DNA from: an uncultured Anaeromyxobacter sp.
GTDB taxonomy: Bacteria > Myxococcota > Myxococcia > Myxococcales > Anaeromyxobacteraceae
DNA: 64,000 nt
Direction of reading: 5' to 3'
NCBI GenBank assembly: GCA_903855945.1
Contig: CAIOAK010000015.1
Location: 124,001 to 188,000, forward strand
Below are positions 37,407 to 46,069 of this stretch, one piece after another (position 1 is the first letter of the stretch; every line of letters begins with the position of its first letter). The notes under the pieces are model-generated. The model saw only the letters and a program-made list of their open reading frames with translations. It was not told the DNA's origin and ran no database searches. A program made the translations under genes and the position numbers.

Positions 37407-40400
37407 GTGACGTTCCGGGAAGCGGTGGAGAAGCGCGTCCTCGTGTTCGACGGGGCCATGGGGACCCAGATCCAGGGGTTCGACCTCCGGGCCACCGACT
37501 TCGGGGGGCAGGAGGGGGCGAACGACCTGCTCACCCTGACGCGCCCGGACCTGGTCGAGGCCATCCACGGGCGCTACTACGCCGCCGGCGCCGACGTGGT
37601 GGAGACCAACACCTTCGGCTCCTCCCGGCTCAAGCTGGACGAGTACGGGCTCGGCCACCGGACCTACGAGGTCAACTTCCGGGCCGCCATCCTGGCCCGC
37701 CGCGCCGCCGAGCGGCACGCCACCCCCGACCGGCCCCGCTTCGTGGCCGGCTCCATCGGGCCCACGGGCATGCTGCCCTCCTCGTCCGACCCGGCCCTCT
37801 CCAGCATCACCGGCGACGCGCTGGAGAGGATCTTCTTCGAGCAGGCGCGCGGGCTCATCGACGGCGGCGCCGACGCCATCCTCATCGAGACCCAGCAGGA
37901 CATCCTGGAGGCCCGCGCGGCGGTCCTGGGGGTGGACGCGGCGCGCCGGGAGGCGGCCCGCGACGTCTTCGTGATGGTGCAGCCCACGCTCATCGACGCC
38001 TCCGGGCGCATGCTGCTCGGCACCGACATCTCGGCGGTGATCGCCACCCTGGAGCGGCTGCCCGTGGACTCGATCGGGATCAACTGCTCCACCGGCCCCG
38101 CGGAGATGCGGGAGAGCGTCCGCACGCTCTGCCAGAAGTCGAGCCACTTCGTGTCGGTGATGCCGAACGCCGGGCTCCCGGAGAACGTGAACGGGAAGGC
38201 CGTCTACCGGCTCTCGCCCGATGCCCTCGCCGACGCGCTCGCCCAGTTCATCTCCGACTACGGGGTGGACCTGGTGGGCGGCTGCTGTGGCACCACGCCG
38301 GAGCACATCCGGAAGGTGGCGGAGCGGGTCCGTTCGTTCCCGGCCCCCCGCCGGCGCCGCCCCGCGCCGCTCCCGGAGCTCTCGTCCGCCATGAAGGCGG
38401 TCCCGCTCGACCTGCAGCCCCGACCGCTCATCGTGGGGGAGCGGGTGAACTCCCAGGGCAGCCGGAAGGTGAAGGAGCTGCTCATCGCCGACGACTACGC
38501 CGGCCTGCTCCAGATCGCCCGCGACCAGGTGGAGGGGGGCGCGCACGTCCTCGACGTCTGCACCGCGCTGAACGAGCGGGAGGACGAGGCGGCGCAGATG
38601 CGCTCCCTCTGCCGGCTCCTCGCACAGAGCGTGGACGCGCCGCTCATGATCGACTCCACCGAGGCGGACGTGGTGGAGAGCGCGCTCAAGGTCTACCCGG
38701 GGCGCTGCATCGTCAACTCGGTGAACCTCGAGAAGGGAGGCGAGCGGGTCCGCAAGGTGCTCCCGCTCGTGAAGCGGTTCGGGGCCGCGGTGGTCTGCAT
38801 GACCATCGACGAGAAGGGCATGGCCCAGACCGCCGACCGGAAGGCCGAGATCGCCCAGCGCACGGTGGCGGTGGCGCGCGAGTACGGGCTCACGCCCGAC
38901 CAGCTCGTCTTCGACGCGCTCACCTTCACGCTGGCCACGGGCGGCGAGGAGTACCGCAGGAGCGCCATCGAGACGCTGGAAGGCATCCGGCGCATCAAGG
39001 CGGAGAATCCCGGGGTCTTCACGACGCTCGGCGTCTCCAACGTCAGCTTCGGCCTCGCCAAGGCGGCGCGCGAGGTGGTGACCTCGGTCTTCCTGTTCCA
39101 CGCGGTGCAGGCCGGCCTCGACCTCGCCATCGTCAACCCCAAGGACATCCGCCCCTACCCGCTCATCGACGCGACGGAGCGGGCGCTCGCCGAGGACCTG
39201 ATCCTCGACCGGCGCGAGGACGCGCTGGCGCGGCTCATCGCCCACTTCGAGGGAAAGGCCCCGCAGGCGACGGCCACCGCCGAGGCACTCGGCGCGGGGG
39301 AGCCGGCCGAGCGGCGCCTCCACCTCCAGATCCTGCACCGCCGCCCGGAGGGGATCGAGGCGCTCATCGACGAGGCGCTGACGCGCCATCCGCCGGTCGC
39401 GGTGCTGAACGACGTGCTCCTGCCCGCCATGAAGGACGTGGGCGATCGCTTCGGCTCGGGCGAGCTCATCCTCCCCTTCGTGCTCCAGTCGGCCGAGGTG
39501 ATGAAGCGGGCCGTCTCCTACCTCGAGAAGTTCCTCGACCGGGTGGAGGGTTCGACGAAGGGCACCGTGGTGCTCGCCACCGTCTACGGCGACGTCCACG
39601 ACATCGGCAAGAACCTGGTGAAGACCATCCTCGCCAACAACGGCTTCACCGTGCACGACCTGGGCAAGCAGGTTCCGGTGGCCACCATCATCGAGAAGGC
39701 GGTCGAGACCGGTGCCGACGCCATCGGCCTCTCGGCGCTGCTCGTCTCCACCTCCAAGCAGATGCCCTACTGCGTGGAGGAGCTGGCGCGCCGAAACCTC
39801 TCCTTCCCGGTGATCATCGGGGGCGCCGCCATCAACCGGCGCTTCGGCCTTCGCACGAACCTCCTGCCCGACGGAAACGCCTATGCAGGCGGCGTCTTCT
39901 ACGCCAAGGACGCCTTCGAGGGGCTGGAGCTCATTCAGAAGCTCGTGGACCCGGCCGCGCGGGAGGCGCTGCGCCGCACCACCGTGGAGAAGGCGCTGCA
40001 GGCGCGCAACGCGCCGGTGGTCGAGTCGGCCCCCCGGCCGCCCGCCCCGCGCAGCGACGTGCGCCCCGTCGAGAAGCCTCCCACGCCGCCCTTCTGGGGC
40101 ACGCGGGTGGTGCCCTCGGGCGCGGTCCCGCTCTCCGACCTGTGGCCCCACCTCGACCTGAACGAGCTCTTCAAGCTCCAGTGGGGCGTCCGCGCCAAGG
40201 GGGAGGAGTACGAGCGGATGATCCGGGAGGAGTTCGGCCCGCGGCTCGAGAGCCTGAAGGCCGAGGTCCAGTCGAAGGGCTGGCTCACGCCCCGGGTGGT
40301 GTACGGCTACTTCCCCTGCCACGCCGAGGGGCAGGAGCTCGTGATCCTCGACCCGGAGCACCGGCGCGAGGAGCTCGTCCGGCTGCGCTTCCCGCGCCAG

Positions 40401-40847
40401 CCCGACGAGCGGAACCTCTGCCTCTCCGACTACTTCCGCACCGAGCGGGGCGGCGACGTGGTGGCCTTCCAGGTGGTCACGGTGGGCGACCAGGCGTCGA
40501 AGGTGGCGGACGAGATGCAGGAGAAGGCGGACTATGCGCGCGCCCTCTACCTGCACGGACTCGCGGTGGAGACCGCCGAGGCGCTCGCCGACCTCTGGCA
40601 CGCCCGGGTGCGGAGCGAGCTCGGCCTCGCCGCCGACCAGGGCAAGCGCTACTCGCCCGGCTACCCCGCCTGGCCGGACCTCGCCGACCAGAAGCTCCTC
40701 TGGCGGCTGCTCGACCCGGAGCGCGCCATCGGGGTGTCGCTCACCAGCGCCGACCAGATGGTTCCGGAGCAGTCCACCTCCGCCATCGTGCTCCACCACC
40801 CCGGCGCCGTGTACTACACCGTGAAGGGAGCGGTACCGGTGGCGTGA
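37407..40847 (+). CDS. metH: cobalamin-dependent methionine synthase
   Basis: Transfers methyl from methyltetrahydrofolate via B12 to homocysteine. 1146 aa from GTG 37407, with all four modules: homocysteine/zinc domain (about 1-320; NTFGSSRLKLDEYG, VGGCCGTTPEHI with the Cys pair), pterin domain (about 345-600; VGERVNSQGSRKVKELL, MIDSTEADVVESAL), B12 domain (about 640-860; GDVHDIGKNLVKTILANNGF with the axial His) and reactivation domain (about 900-1146; KRYSPGYPAWPD). Ribosome-binding site GGATGGGG. Its stop overlaps the GTG start of a KdpD-like kinase, an odd coupling. Confidence 0.95.
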   Translation: MTFREAVEKRVLVFDGAMGTQIQGFDLRATDFGGQEGANDLLTLTRPDLVEAIHGRYYAAGADVVETNTFGSSRLKLDEYGLGHRTYEVNFRAAILARRAAERHATPDRPRFVAGSIGPTGMLPSSSDPALSSITGDALERIFFEQARGLIDGGADAILIETQQDILEARAAVLGVDAARREAARDVFVMVQPTLIDASGRMLLGTDISAVIATLERLPVDSIGINCSTGPAEMRESVRTLCQKSSHFVSVMPNAGLPENVNGKAVYRLSPDALADALAQFISDYGVDLVGGCCGTTPEHIRKVAERVRSFPAPRRRRPAPLPELSSAMKAVPLDLQPRPLIVGERVNSQGSRKVKELLIADDYAGLLQIARDQVEGGAHVLDVCTALNEREDEAAQMRSLCRLLAQSVDAPLMIDSTEADVVESALKVYPGRCIVNSVNLEKGGERVRKVLPLVKRFGAAVVCMTIDEKGMAQTADRKAEIAQRTVAVAREYGLTPDQLVFDALTFTLATGGEEYRRSAIETLEGIRRIKAENPGVFTTLGVSNVSFGLAKAAREVVTSVFLFHAVQAGLDLAIVNPKDIRPYPLIDATERALAEDLILDRREDALARLIAHFEGKAPQATATAEALGAGEPAERRLHLQILHRRPEGIEALIDEALTRHPPVAVLNDVLLPAMKDVGDRFGSGELILPFVLQSAEVMKRAVSYLEKFLDRVEGSTKGTVVLATVYGDVHDIGKNLVKTILANNGFTVHDLGKQVPVATIIEKAVETGADAIGLSALLVSTSKQMPYCVEELARRNLSFPVIIGGAAINRRFGLRTNLLPDGNAYAGGVFYAKDAFEGLELIQKLVDPAAREALRRTTVEKALQARNAPVVESAPRPPAPRSDVRPVEKPPTPPFWGTRVVPSGAVPLSDLWPHLDLNELFKLQWGVRAKGEEYERMIREEFGPRLESLKAEVQSKGWLTPRVVYGYFPCHAEGQELVILDPEHRREELVRLRFPRQPDERNLCLSDYFRTERGGDVVAFQVVTVGDQASKVADEMQEKADYARALYLHGLAVETAEALADLWHARVRSELGLAADQGKRYSPGYPAWPDLADQKLLWRLLDPERAIGVSLTSADQMVPEQSTSAIVLHHPGAVYYTVKGAVPVA

Positions 40848-41923
40848 GGCGCTCCGGCCCCGCCCCCTGGCTCGGCTACCTGGGCGCCGCGGCGCTCGTG
40901 GTGGCGACGACCGCGGTGGGCGCCGCCACCCAGGCGGTGCTCGACGTCCCCGACGTGGAGATGCTCTACGTGGTGGCGGTGCTGGTGGCCGCGGTCTTCC
41001 TGGGGCGCGGCCCGGCGGTGGCCGCCGCGGCGGTGGGAGTGCTGGCCTACGACTGGTTCTTCGTCCCGCCCCGCTACACGCTTAACGTCGCCGACGGCCG
41101 CTACCTCTTCACCTTCGGGATGATGTTCGGGATCGGGCTCCTCGTCAGCTCGCTCGCCGACCGGGCCCGCGCCGCCGCGGTGCGGGCCGAGTCGGAGGCG
41201 CTCCGCGGCACGCTCCTCTCCTCGGTCTCCCACGACCTGCGCACGCCGCTCGCGGCCATCACCGGGGCCGCCACCACGCTCCGGGACCAGTCGGTGGACG
41301 AGGCCACCCGCGGGGAGCTCCTGGAGACGATCTGCGACGAGGCGGAGCGGATGGAGCGGCTCGTCGGCAACCTCCTCGACATGACCCGCCTCTCGTCGGG
41401 CCGGGTCGTCATTCACCGTGAGTGGATTCCGGCGGAGGAGCTGGTGGGGGCGGCGCTGGCCCGCACCGAGGCGCGCCTCGCCCGCCACCGGGTGGTGACC
41501 GAGATCCCGGGGCCGCCCGCGCTGGTCTCGGTCGACCCGGTGCTCGTGGAGCAGCTCCTCGTGAACCTATTGGAGAACGCCGCCCGCCACACGCCCCCGG
41601 GCACGGAGGTCTCGGTCCGGGCCACGGCAGACGGCGGCGGGCTCCAGGTGGAGGTGGCCGATCGCGGCCCCGGGATCGCCCCGGGCGAGGCGGAGCTCGT
41701 CTTCGAGCGCTTCCCCCGGAGCGGCCGGGCCACCGGGCAGGGGGCGGGGCTCGGGCTCGCCATCGCGCGGGCCATCGCCCGCGTGCACGGGGGAACCCTC
41801 ACGGTCTCGGAGCGCTCCGGCGGCGGCGCCGTCTTCCGGCTCTCGCTGCCGGGCGGCGGCCCGTCCCCCGGAGTCCCCCCGGAGCCGGAGGGCGAGGCGG
41901 ACGGAAGGGAAGGACGCACGTGA
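40844..41923 (+). CDS. short KdpD-like sensor histidine kinase
   Basis: 359 aa from GTG 40844. The protein begins at the DUF4118 four-helix membrane part (about 8-105; LAYDWFFVPPRYTLNVADGRY is the diagnostic KdpD segment) and continues to HisKA with His130 (SSVSHDLRTPLAAITGAATT) and the ATPase domain (NLLENAARHTPPGT, ADRGPGIAPGEAELVFERF, GAGLGLAIARAIARVHGG). The large N-terminal KdpD/Usp domains of the 900-aa E. coli protein are absent. It is coupled by GTGA overlaps to metH before and to the regulator after. Likely potassium or osmotic sensing, by family. Confidence 0.9.
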   Translation: MRRSGPAPWLGYLGAAALVVATTAVGAATQAVLDVPDVEMLYVVAVLVAAVFLGRGPAVAAAAVGVLAYDWFFVPPRYTLNVADGRYLFTFGMMFGIGLLVSSLADRARAAAVRAESEALRGTLLSSVSHDLRTPLAAITGAATTLRDQSVDEATRGELLETICDEAERMERLVGNLLDMTRLSSGRVVIHREWIPAEELVGAALARTEARLARHRVVTEIPGPPALVSVDPVLVEQLLVNLLENAARHTPPGTEVSVRATADGGGLQVEVADRGPGIAPGEAELVFERFPRSGRATGQGAGLGLAIARAIARVHGGTLTVSERSGGGAVFRLSLPGGGPSPGVPPEPEGEADGREGRT

Positions 41924-42618
41924 GCGAGCCGCGGGGGACGATCCTGGTGGTGGAGGACGAGCCGCAGATGCGCCGTTTCCTGCGCGCGTCGCTGGGGGCC
42001 GAGGGCTACCAGGTGCGGGAGGCCTGGACGGTCGCCGACGGGCTGCGCGAGGCGGCCGCCGAGCACCCCGACGCCATCCTGCTCGACCTGGGCCTCCCCG
42101 ACGGGGACGGCCTGGAGCTCCTGCGGCGCGTGCGGGAGTGGTCTCAGGTTCCGGTGATCGTGGTCTCGGCGCGCGGCCGGGAGGAGGAGAAGGTGGCCGC
42201 GCTCGACGCGGGGGCCGACGACTACCTGCCCAAGCCCTTCGGGACGAAGGAGCTGCTCGCCCGGCTCCGGGTGGCGCTGCGCCACGCCCGGGCCGGTTCC
42301 ACCCCGGGCGAGCCGGTCCTCGCGGTGGGACCGCTCCGCATGGACCTGGAGCGGCACGAGGCGGCCCTAGACGGCCGGCCGGTGCGCCTCACCCCCATCG
42401 AGTGGCGGCTGCTCGCGCTGCTCGCGGCCCATGCTGGAAAGGTGCTGACCCACGCCCAGATCCTGCGCCAGGTCTGGGGGCCGAACGCCACGGCCCAGTC
42501 CCACTACGTGCGGGTCTACATGGCCGAGCTCCGCAAGAAGCTGGAGGCCGATCCGTCCCGCCCCCGGCTGCTCCTCACCGAGCCGGGTGTGGGCTACCGG
42601 CTGGCTCCTCCAGCGTGA
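41920..42618 (+). CDS. kdpE: KdpE-like OmpR-family response regulator
   Basis: 232 aa from GTG 41920, overlapping the kinase stop. Receiver domain with Asp56 (AILLDLGLPDGDG) and Lys in DYLPKPFGTKELLARL; winged-helix DNA-binding domain at about 130-230 (RLTPIEWRLLALLAAHAGKVLTH, QSHYVRVYMAELRKKLE, TEPGVGYRL). This is closest to KdpE by motif. No kdpFABC genes are in the window; instead the gene converges on a KimA-like permease and overlaps its 3' end by 44 bp. Direct repeats upstream of that permease are candidate binding sites. Confidence 0.9.
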   Translation: MSEPRGTILVVEDEPQMRRFLRASLGAEGYQVREAWTVADGLREAAAEHPDAILLDLGLPDGDGLELLRRVREWSQVPVIVVSARGREEEKVAALDAGADDYLPKPFGTKELLARLRVALRHARAGSTPGEPVLAVGPLRMDLERHEAALDGRPVRLTPIEWRLLALLAAHAGKVLTHAQILRQVWGPNATAQSHYVRVYMAELRKKLEADPSRPRLLLTEPGVGYRLAPPA

Positions 42619-44599
42619 CCCGCACCGGGAGGACCATGGCGTTCATCCCGGCGAACTGGAGCCGGCGCTGCAGCGAGTAGGCGGTCTCGTTGTGGAGGAG
42701 CCGCTGGTAGAAGCGTTCCTCCCGGAAGATGAGCTTCCCGGCGAAGAAGAGGGAGCGGGGGAACTCCCGGCTCACCTCGAGCGCCATGCGCTCCGCCTCG
42801 CTCACCGCCTCGGTGGCCACCGAGACCCGGTAGTCGGCGGCGAAGCCGAGCCGCCGCGCCAGGTCCACGTACTGCTGCAGCGAAGCCTCCGTGCGCTGCC
42901 TCACCCGGTCCACCTCCTCGACCCCCTTCATGGCGGCTGCGTCGATGACGCCCACGGAGAGGAAGATCACGTTCTTGAAGTGGTTCGGGAAGAGGCGCTG
43001 GACGGTGAGGAGGGCATGCACGCCGAGACCGGCGTAGGAGCCCACCAGCATCACGGCCGTGGGAAGCTTCGGATCGAGCGGGCGGGGCGGGCCCGGCGGC
43101 GCCGCGGGCAGGGCCGCCATCACCGCGTCGAGCCGCCCGAGGTGGGTCTGCACGTCGCGGTAGTGACGCCGGATCCGGAAGCAGAGCGCCACCACGGCGC
43201 CGGTGACGACGATGGTCACCCAGCCGCCAGCGAGGAACTTCTGGGAGACGATGCCCACCAGGATCCCGCCGCAGAGGAGGAAGGCGATCCCGTGCAGGAG
43301 GAGGTCGAAGGTCCGGCTCCTCTCCCGATGGGTCCACTGGAACTTGAGCATCGCGGCCTGGGACAGCGAGAAGGTGAGGAAGACGTTGATGGAGTACATG
43401 GTGACGAGCTTGTCCAGGTGACCGCCGGTGAAGAACAGCGTGGCCAGGCTGGCGCCCCCCATGAGCAGCACGCCCGACTGGGTGACGAGCCGGTCGGAGA
43501 GGGACGCGAAGCGATGGGGCATCCAGCTGTCGGTGGCCATGTTGGCCATCACCCGGGGCCCGTCGAGGAAGCCGGCCTGCGCCGCCACGAAGAGGAGCGC
43601 CGCCTCCACGACGAGCGTTCCGGTCACGAACCATCGCCCCGCCGGGGAGCCGGCCAGGCCGAAGGAGCCCACGAAGTTCTCGAGCAGCACGGCGTTCATC
43701 GTCTTCCCCTCGACCGGAGCGACCCGGAAGAGGAGGTAGGCGAGCAGGATGCCGCCCGCCGTGACCGAGAGGGAGATGGCCATGTAGGCCATGGTCCGCT
43801 TGGCCGTCGCGACGCGGGGCTCCCGCATGATCTGGAGCCCGTTCGAGACCGCCTCGATGCCGGTGTAGGTACCGGCTCCCATGGAGTAGGCGTAGACGAA
43901 GATCCCGGCGATCGCCCCCCATCCCATCGACCCCACCGACTCCTTCCCCTTCTGGACGAGCTCGACGGCGATGGCGGGAGCGTCCCCGACATGGGTGCCC
44001 ACCCCCACGAAGATGAGGATGGCGTGGGTCACGAGGAACAGGAGGAAGATCGGTGCCAGCACGCTCACCGACTCCTTCACGCCGCGCAGGTTGAGAACCA
44101 CGAGGAGCAGGATGGTCGCGCCCTCCGCGGGGAGCTTCCAGGGGGTGAGGGTCGCCGGGAGGAAGCTCCAGATGGCCTCCCCGCCGGCCGCGATGGAGAC
44201 CGAGATGGTGAGCACGTAGTCGACGAGCAGCGCCGAGCCGGAGACCACGCCTGCCCCGGACCCGAGGAGGCGCGTGGCCACCACGTAGCCTCCGCCTCCG
44301 AAGGGGAAGTGCTCGATGATCCGGGAGTAGGCGAGCGAGATGATGAGGACGGTCAACCCCGTGGCGAGCGCGAGCGCCGGCGCCAGGAAGTGGAGGTCGC
44401 CGATGGCCCGGTAGAGCTCGTCGGGACCGTAGGAGGAGGAGGAGAGGCCGTCGGCGCCGAGACCCACCCAGGCGAGCAGGGCGACGAGCGAGACGTGCTT
44501 GTAGGTGCTGGGGTCGTTGATGTCCCGGGGTGCGCCGAACAGCGCGCGACGGAGCCCTCCGCCCCGCGGAGGATCCTGGCGATCGTCTGGGTCGTCCAT
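42575..44599 (-). CDS. KimA-like potassium/amino-acid permease (APC superfamily)
   Basis: 674 aa. N-terminal tail about 1-35, then twelve membrane helices to about residue 480. The opening VALLAWVGLGADGLSSSSYGPDELYRAI is the conserved start of KimA/KUP-type permeases, where the GADGLSSSSYGPDE segment forms the K+ site. The C-terminal cytoplasmic domain, about 180 residues (VMLVGSYAGLGVHALLTVQRL, SEAERMALEVSREF), resembles a Usp-like fold, like the c-di-AMP-binding tail of KimA. The neighbouring KdpDE-like pair supports potassium uptake over amino acid transport. Expression may depend on the direct repeats at 44631-44671. Confidence 0.82.
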   Translation of the reverse strand: MDDPDDRQDPPRGGGLRRALFGAPRDINDPSTYKHVSLVALLAWVGLGADGLSSSSYGPDELYRAIGDLHFLAPALALATGLTVLIISLAYSRIIEHFPFGGGGYVVATRLLGSGAGVVSGSALLVDYVLTISVSIAAGGEAIWSFLPATLTPWKLPAEGATILLLVVLNLRGVKESVSVLAPIFLLFLVTHAILIFVGVGTHVGDAPAIAVELVQKGKESVGSMGWGAIAGIFVYAYSMGAGTYTGIEAVSNGLQIMREPRVATAKRTMAYMAISLSVTAGGILLAYLLFRVAPVEGKTMNAVLLENFVGSFGLAGSPAGRWFVTGTLVVEAALLFVAAQAGFLDGPRVMANMATDSWMPHRFASLSDRLVTQSGVLLMGGASLATLFFTGGHLDKLVTMYSINVFLTFSLSQAAMLKFQWTHRERSRTFDLLLHGIAFLLCGGILVGIVSQKFLAGGWVTIVVTGAVVALCFRIRRHYRDVQTHLGRLDAVMAALPAAPPGPPRPLDPKLPTAVMLVGSYAGLGVHALLTVQRLFPNHFKNVIFLSVGVIDAAAMKGVEEVDRVRQRTEASLQQYVDLARRLGFAADYRVSVATEAVSEAERMALEVSREFPRSLFFAGKLIFREERFYQRLLHNETAYSLQRRLQFAGMNAMVLPVRVTLEEPAGSPHPAR

Positions 44600-44630
44600 G
44601 GGCGGAAGATAGGACCCGTGACCTCAGCCG

Positions 44631-44671
44631 CGGCTCAAGAGGCGGACCCCTCGCATCAAGAACGCATCAAG
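44631..44671 (-). promoter_or_regulatory. direct-repeat operator candidate upstream of the KimA-like gene
   Basis: CGCATCAAG occurs at 44652-44660 and 44663-44671, 11 bp apart (one helical turn). A weaker copy, CGGCTCAAG, is at 44631-44639, 21 bp from the first. OmpR/KdpE-family regulators bind such head-to-tail repeats. They lie 32-72 bp upstream of the permease start, in the 165-bp gap shared with the divergent efflux operon. Confidence 0.45.
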
Positions 44672-44764
44672 GACGTCCCGGGAGGGGCGCGATTTTGGCA
44701 CTTCGCCCGGCGTGGAAATGGATAGGCTAGCGAGCGCGTTCGACGCGTCGTAGGTGATTGACCC

Positions 44765-46069
44765 TTGCTCGCCCTGCTCGCCGCCACCGCGCTCCTCGCG
44801 CTCCCCGCCGCCGCGGAGGAGCCCGCCGCGGCGCAGTCCGACCTGCCTGCGACCCTGACGCTCGCCGACGCGCTGCGCATCGCCCGGGAGCGTGCGCCCG
44901 ACCGGGCGCTGGCCGACGCCACCCTGGCGGCGGCCAGGGCCCAGGTGAAGGTGGCCGGCGCGCTCCCCAATCCCACCGCCGGCTTCCTCGTGGGCTGGTC
45001 CTCGCAGTGCGACAGCATCGGATGCAACGAGCCGGTCTTCAACGCGAACGTGGGAGACCAGGGGCTCGTCGCCTTCCTCGTCACCGGCCAGCGCGGCCTC
45101 GCGGTCCAGGCCGCCGAGCAGGGGGCGCAGGCGGCCGCGTCCACCCGGAAGGACGTCGGGCGCAACCTCGACTTCCAGGTGAAGCAGCAGTTCGTCACCA
45201 CCGCCGTGTCGGCCCGGGCGGTGACGGTGGCGCGCGAGGAGGCGCAGCTCGCCGACCAGACGGTGGCGCTGGCCCGCAAGCGCCGGGACGTGGGCGCCAT
45301 CTCCGACGCCGACGTGGCCCGGCTCGAGGTGCTCCACATGCAGATCGAGCAGCTCGCCGATCGCTCGGTGCAGTCCTTCGAGCAGGCCCGTGCGGCGCTC
45401 GCCCAGCTGCTCGGGCTCCGGTCCGGGTCGCCGGCCTTCACGGTGGTGCCGGGGCCGACCGCCACCGCGCTCCCCCCTTCCCCGCTGGCCCAGGCCTCGC
45501 TCGCCGCGCTCTCGGCCCAGGCCATCTCCGTCCGGCCCGACCTGGCGGCGGCGCGCGCCCAGGCCGAGCAGGCCCGCTCCCAGGCCTCGCTCGCCCGGCG
45601 GCTCGTCATCCCGCAGTTCCAGCTCCAGACCCAGTACCAGCAGCAGGGGAGCACCTCGGGCGGCTGGTTCACCCCGCCGACGGCCTGGGTGGGGCTCACC
45701 GTCCCCATCCCGGTCCTCTACCAGCAGCAGGGGCAGATCGGGCAGGCCGACGCCGGCGTCCTCGCCGCCGAGGCCACCGTGGCCAAGGTGGAGGCCCAGG
45801 TGGTGGCCGACGTGACCACCGCCTACTCGGCCTACCAGGCCACCCGCGCCGGCGCCGAGCGGGCCGAGCGGCGCCTGCTGCCCCGCTCCCGCGACGCGCG
45901 CGACCTGGTGCAGATCCAGTACGCCAAGGGGGCGGCCAGCCTCCTCGACTACCTGGACGCGCAGCGCACCCACCTCACCAACGAGATCGACTACCTCTCG
46001 TCGCTGGCGGCCTTCTGGACGGCGGTCTTCCAGCTCGAGCAGGCCGTCGGAGCGAGCTACCTGCCATGA
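44765..46069 (+). CDS. TolC-family outer-membrane efflux protein (CzcC-like)
   Basis: 434 aa from TTG 44765; an in-frame TGA at 44759-44761 excludes an earlier start. Signal sequence LLALLAATALLALPAAA lacks the usual N-terminal basic residue, which is odd. Two TolC repeats: TLTLADALRIARERAPDRALADA...ARAQVKVAGALPNPTAGF and the second around RPDLAAARAQAEQARSQASLARRLVIPQFQLQ, ending QYAKGAASLLDYLDAQR. It forms the outer-membrane exit duct. Its stop overlaps the adaptor start (ATGA). First gene of the CBA-type metal export operon. Confidence 0.92.
   Translation: MLALLAATALLALPAAAEEPAAAQSDLPATLTLADALRIARERAPDRALADATLAAARAQVKVAGALPNPTAGFLVGWSSQCDSIGCNEPVFNANVGDQGLVAFLVTGQRGLAVQAAEQGAQAAASTRKDVGRNLDFQVKQQFVTTAVSARAVTVAREEAQLADQTVALARKRRDVGAISDADVARLEVLHMQIEQLADRSVQSFEQARAALAQLLGLRSGSPAFTVVPGPTATALPPSPLAQASLAALSAQAISVRPDLAAARAQAEQARSQASLARRLVIPQFQLQTQYQQQGSTSGGWFTPPTAWVGLTVPIPVLYQQQGQIGQADAGVLAAEATVAKVEAQVVADVTTAYSAYQATRAGAERAERRLLPRSRDARDLVQIQYAKGAASLLDYLDAQRTHLTNEIDYLSSLAAFWTAVFQLEQAVGASYLP

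Noticed and set aside
34788-40799. A 2003-codon open frame antisense to metH
   Set aside because: It is a codon-bias shadow: high GC removes stops on the opposite strand. Only its last part, 34788-35804, encodes a recognisable protein (AmrS).
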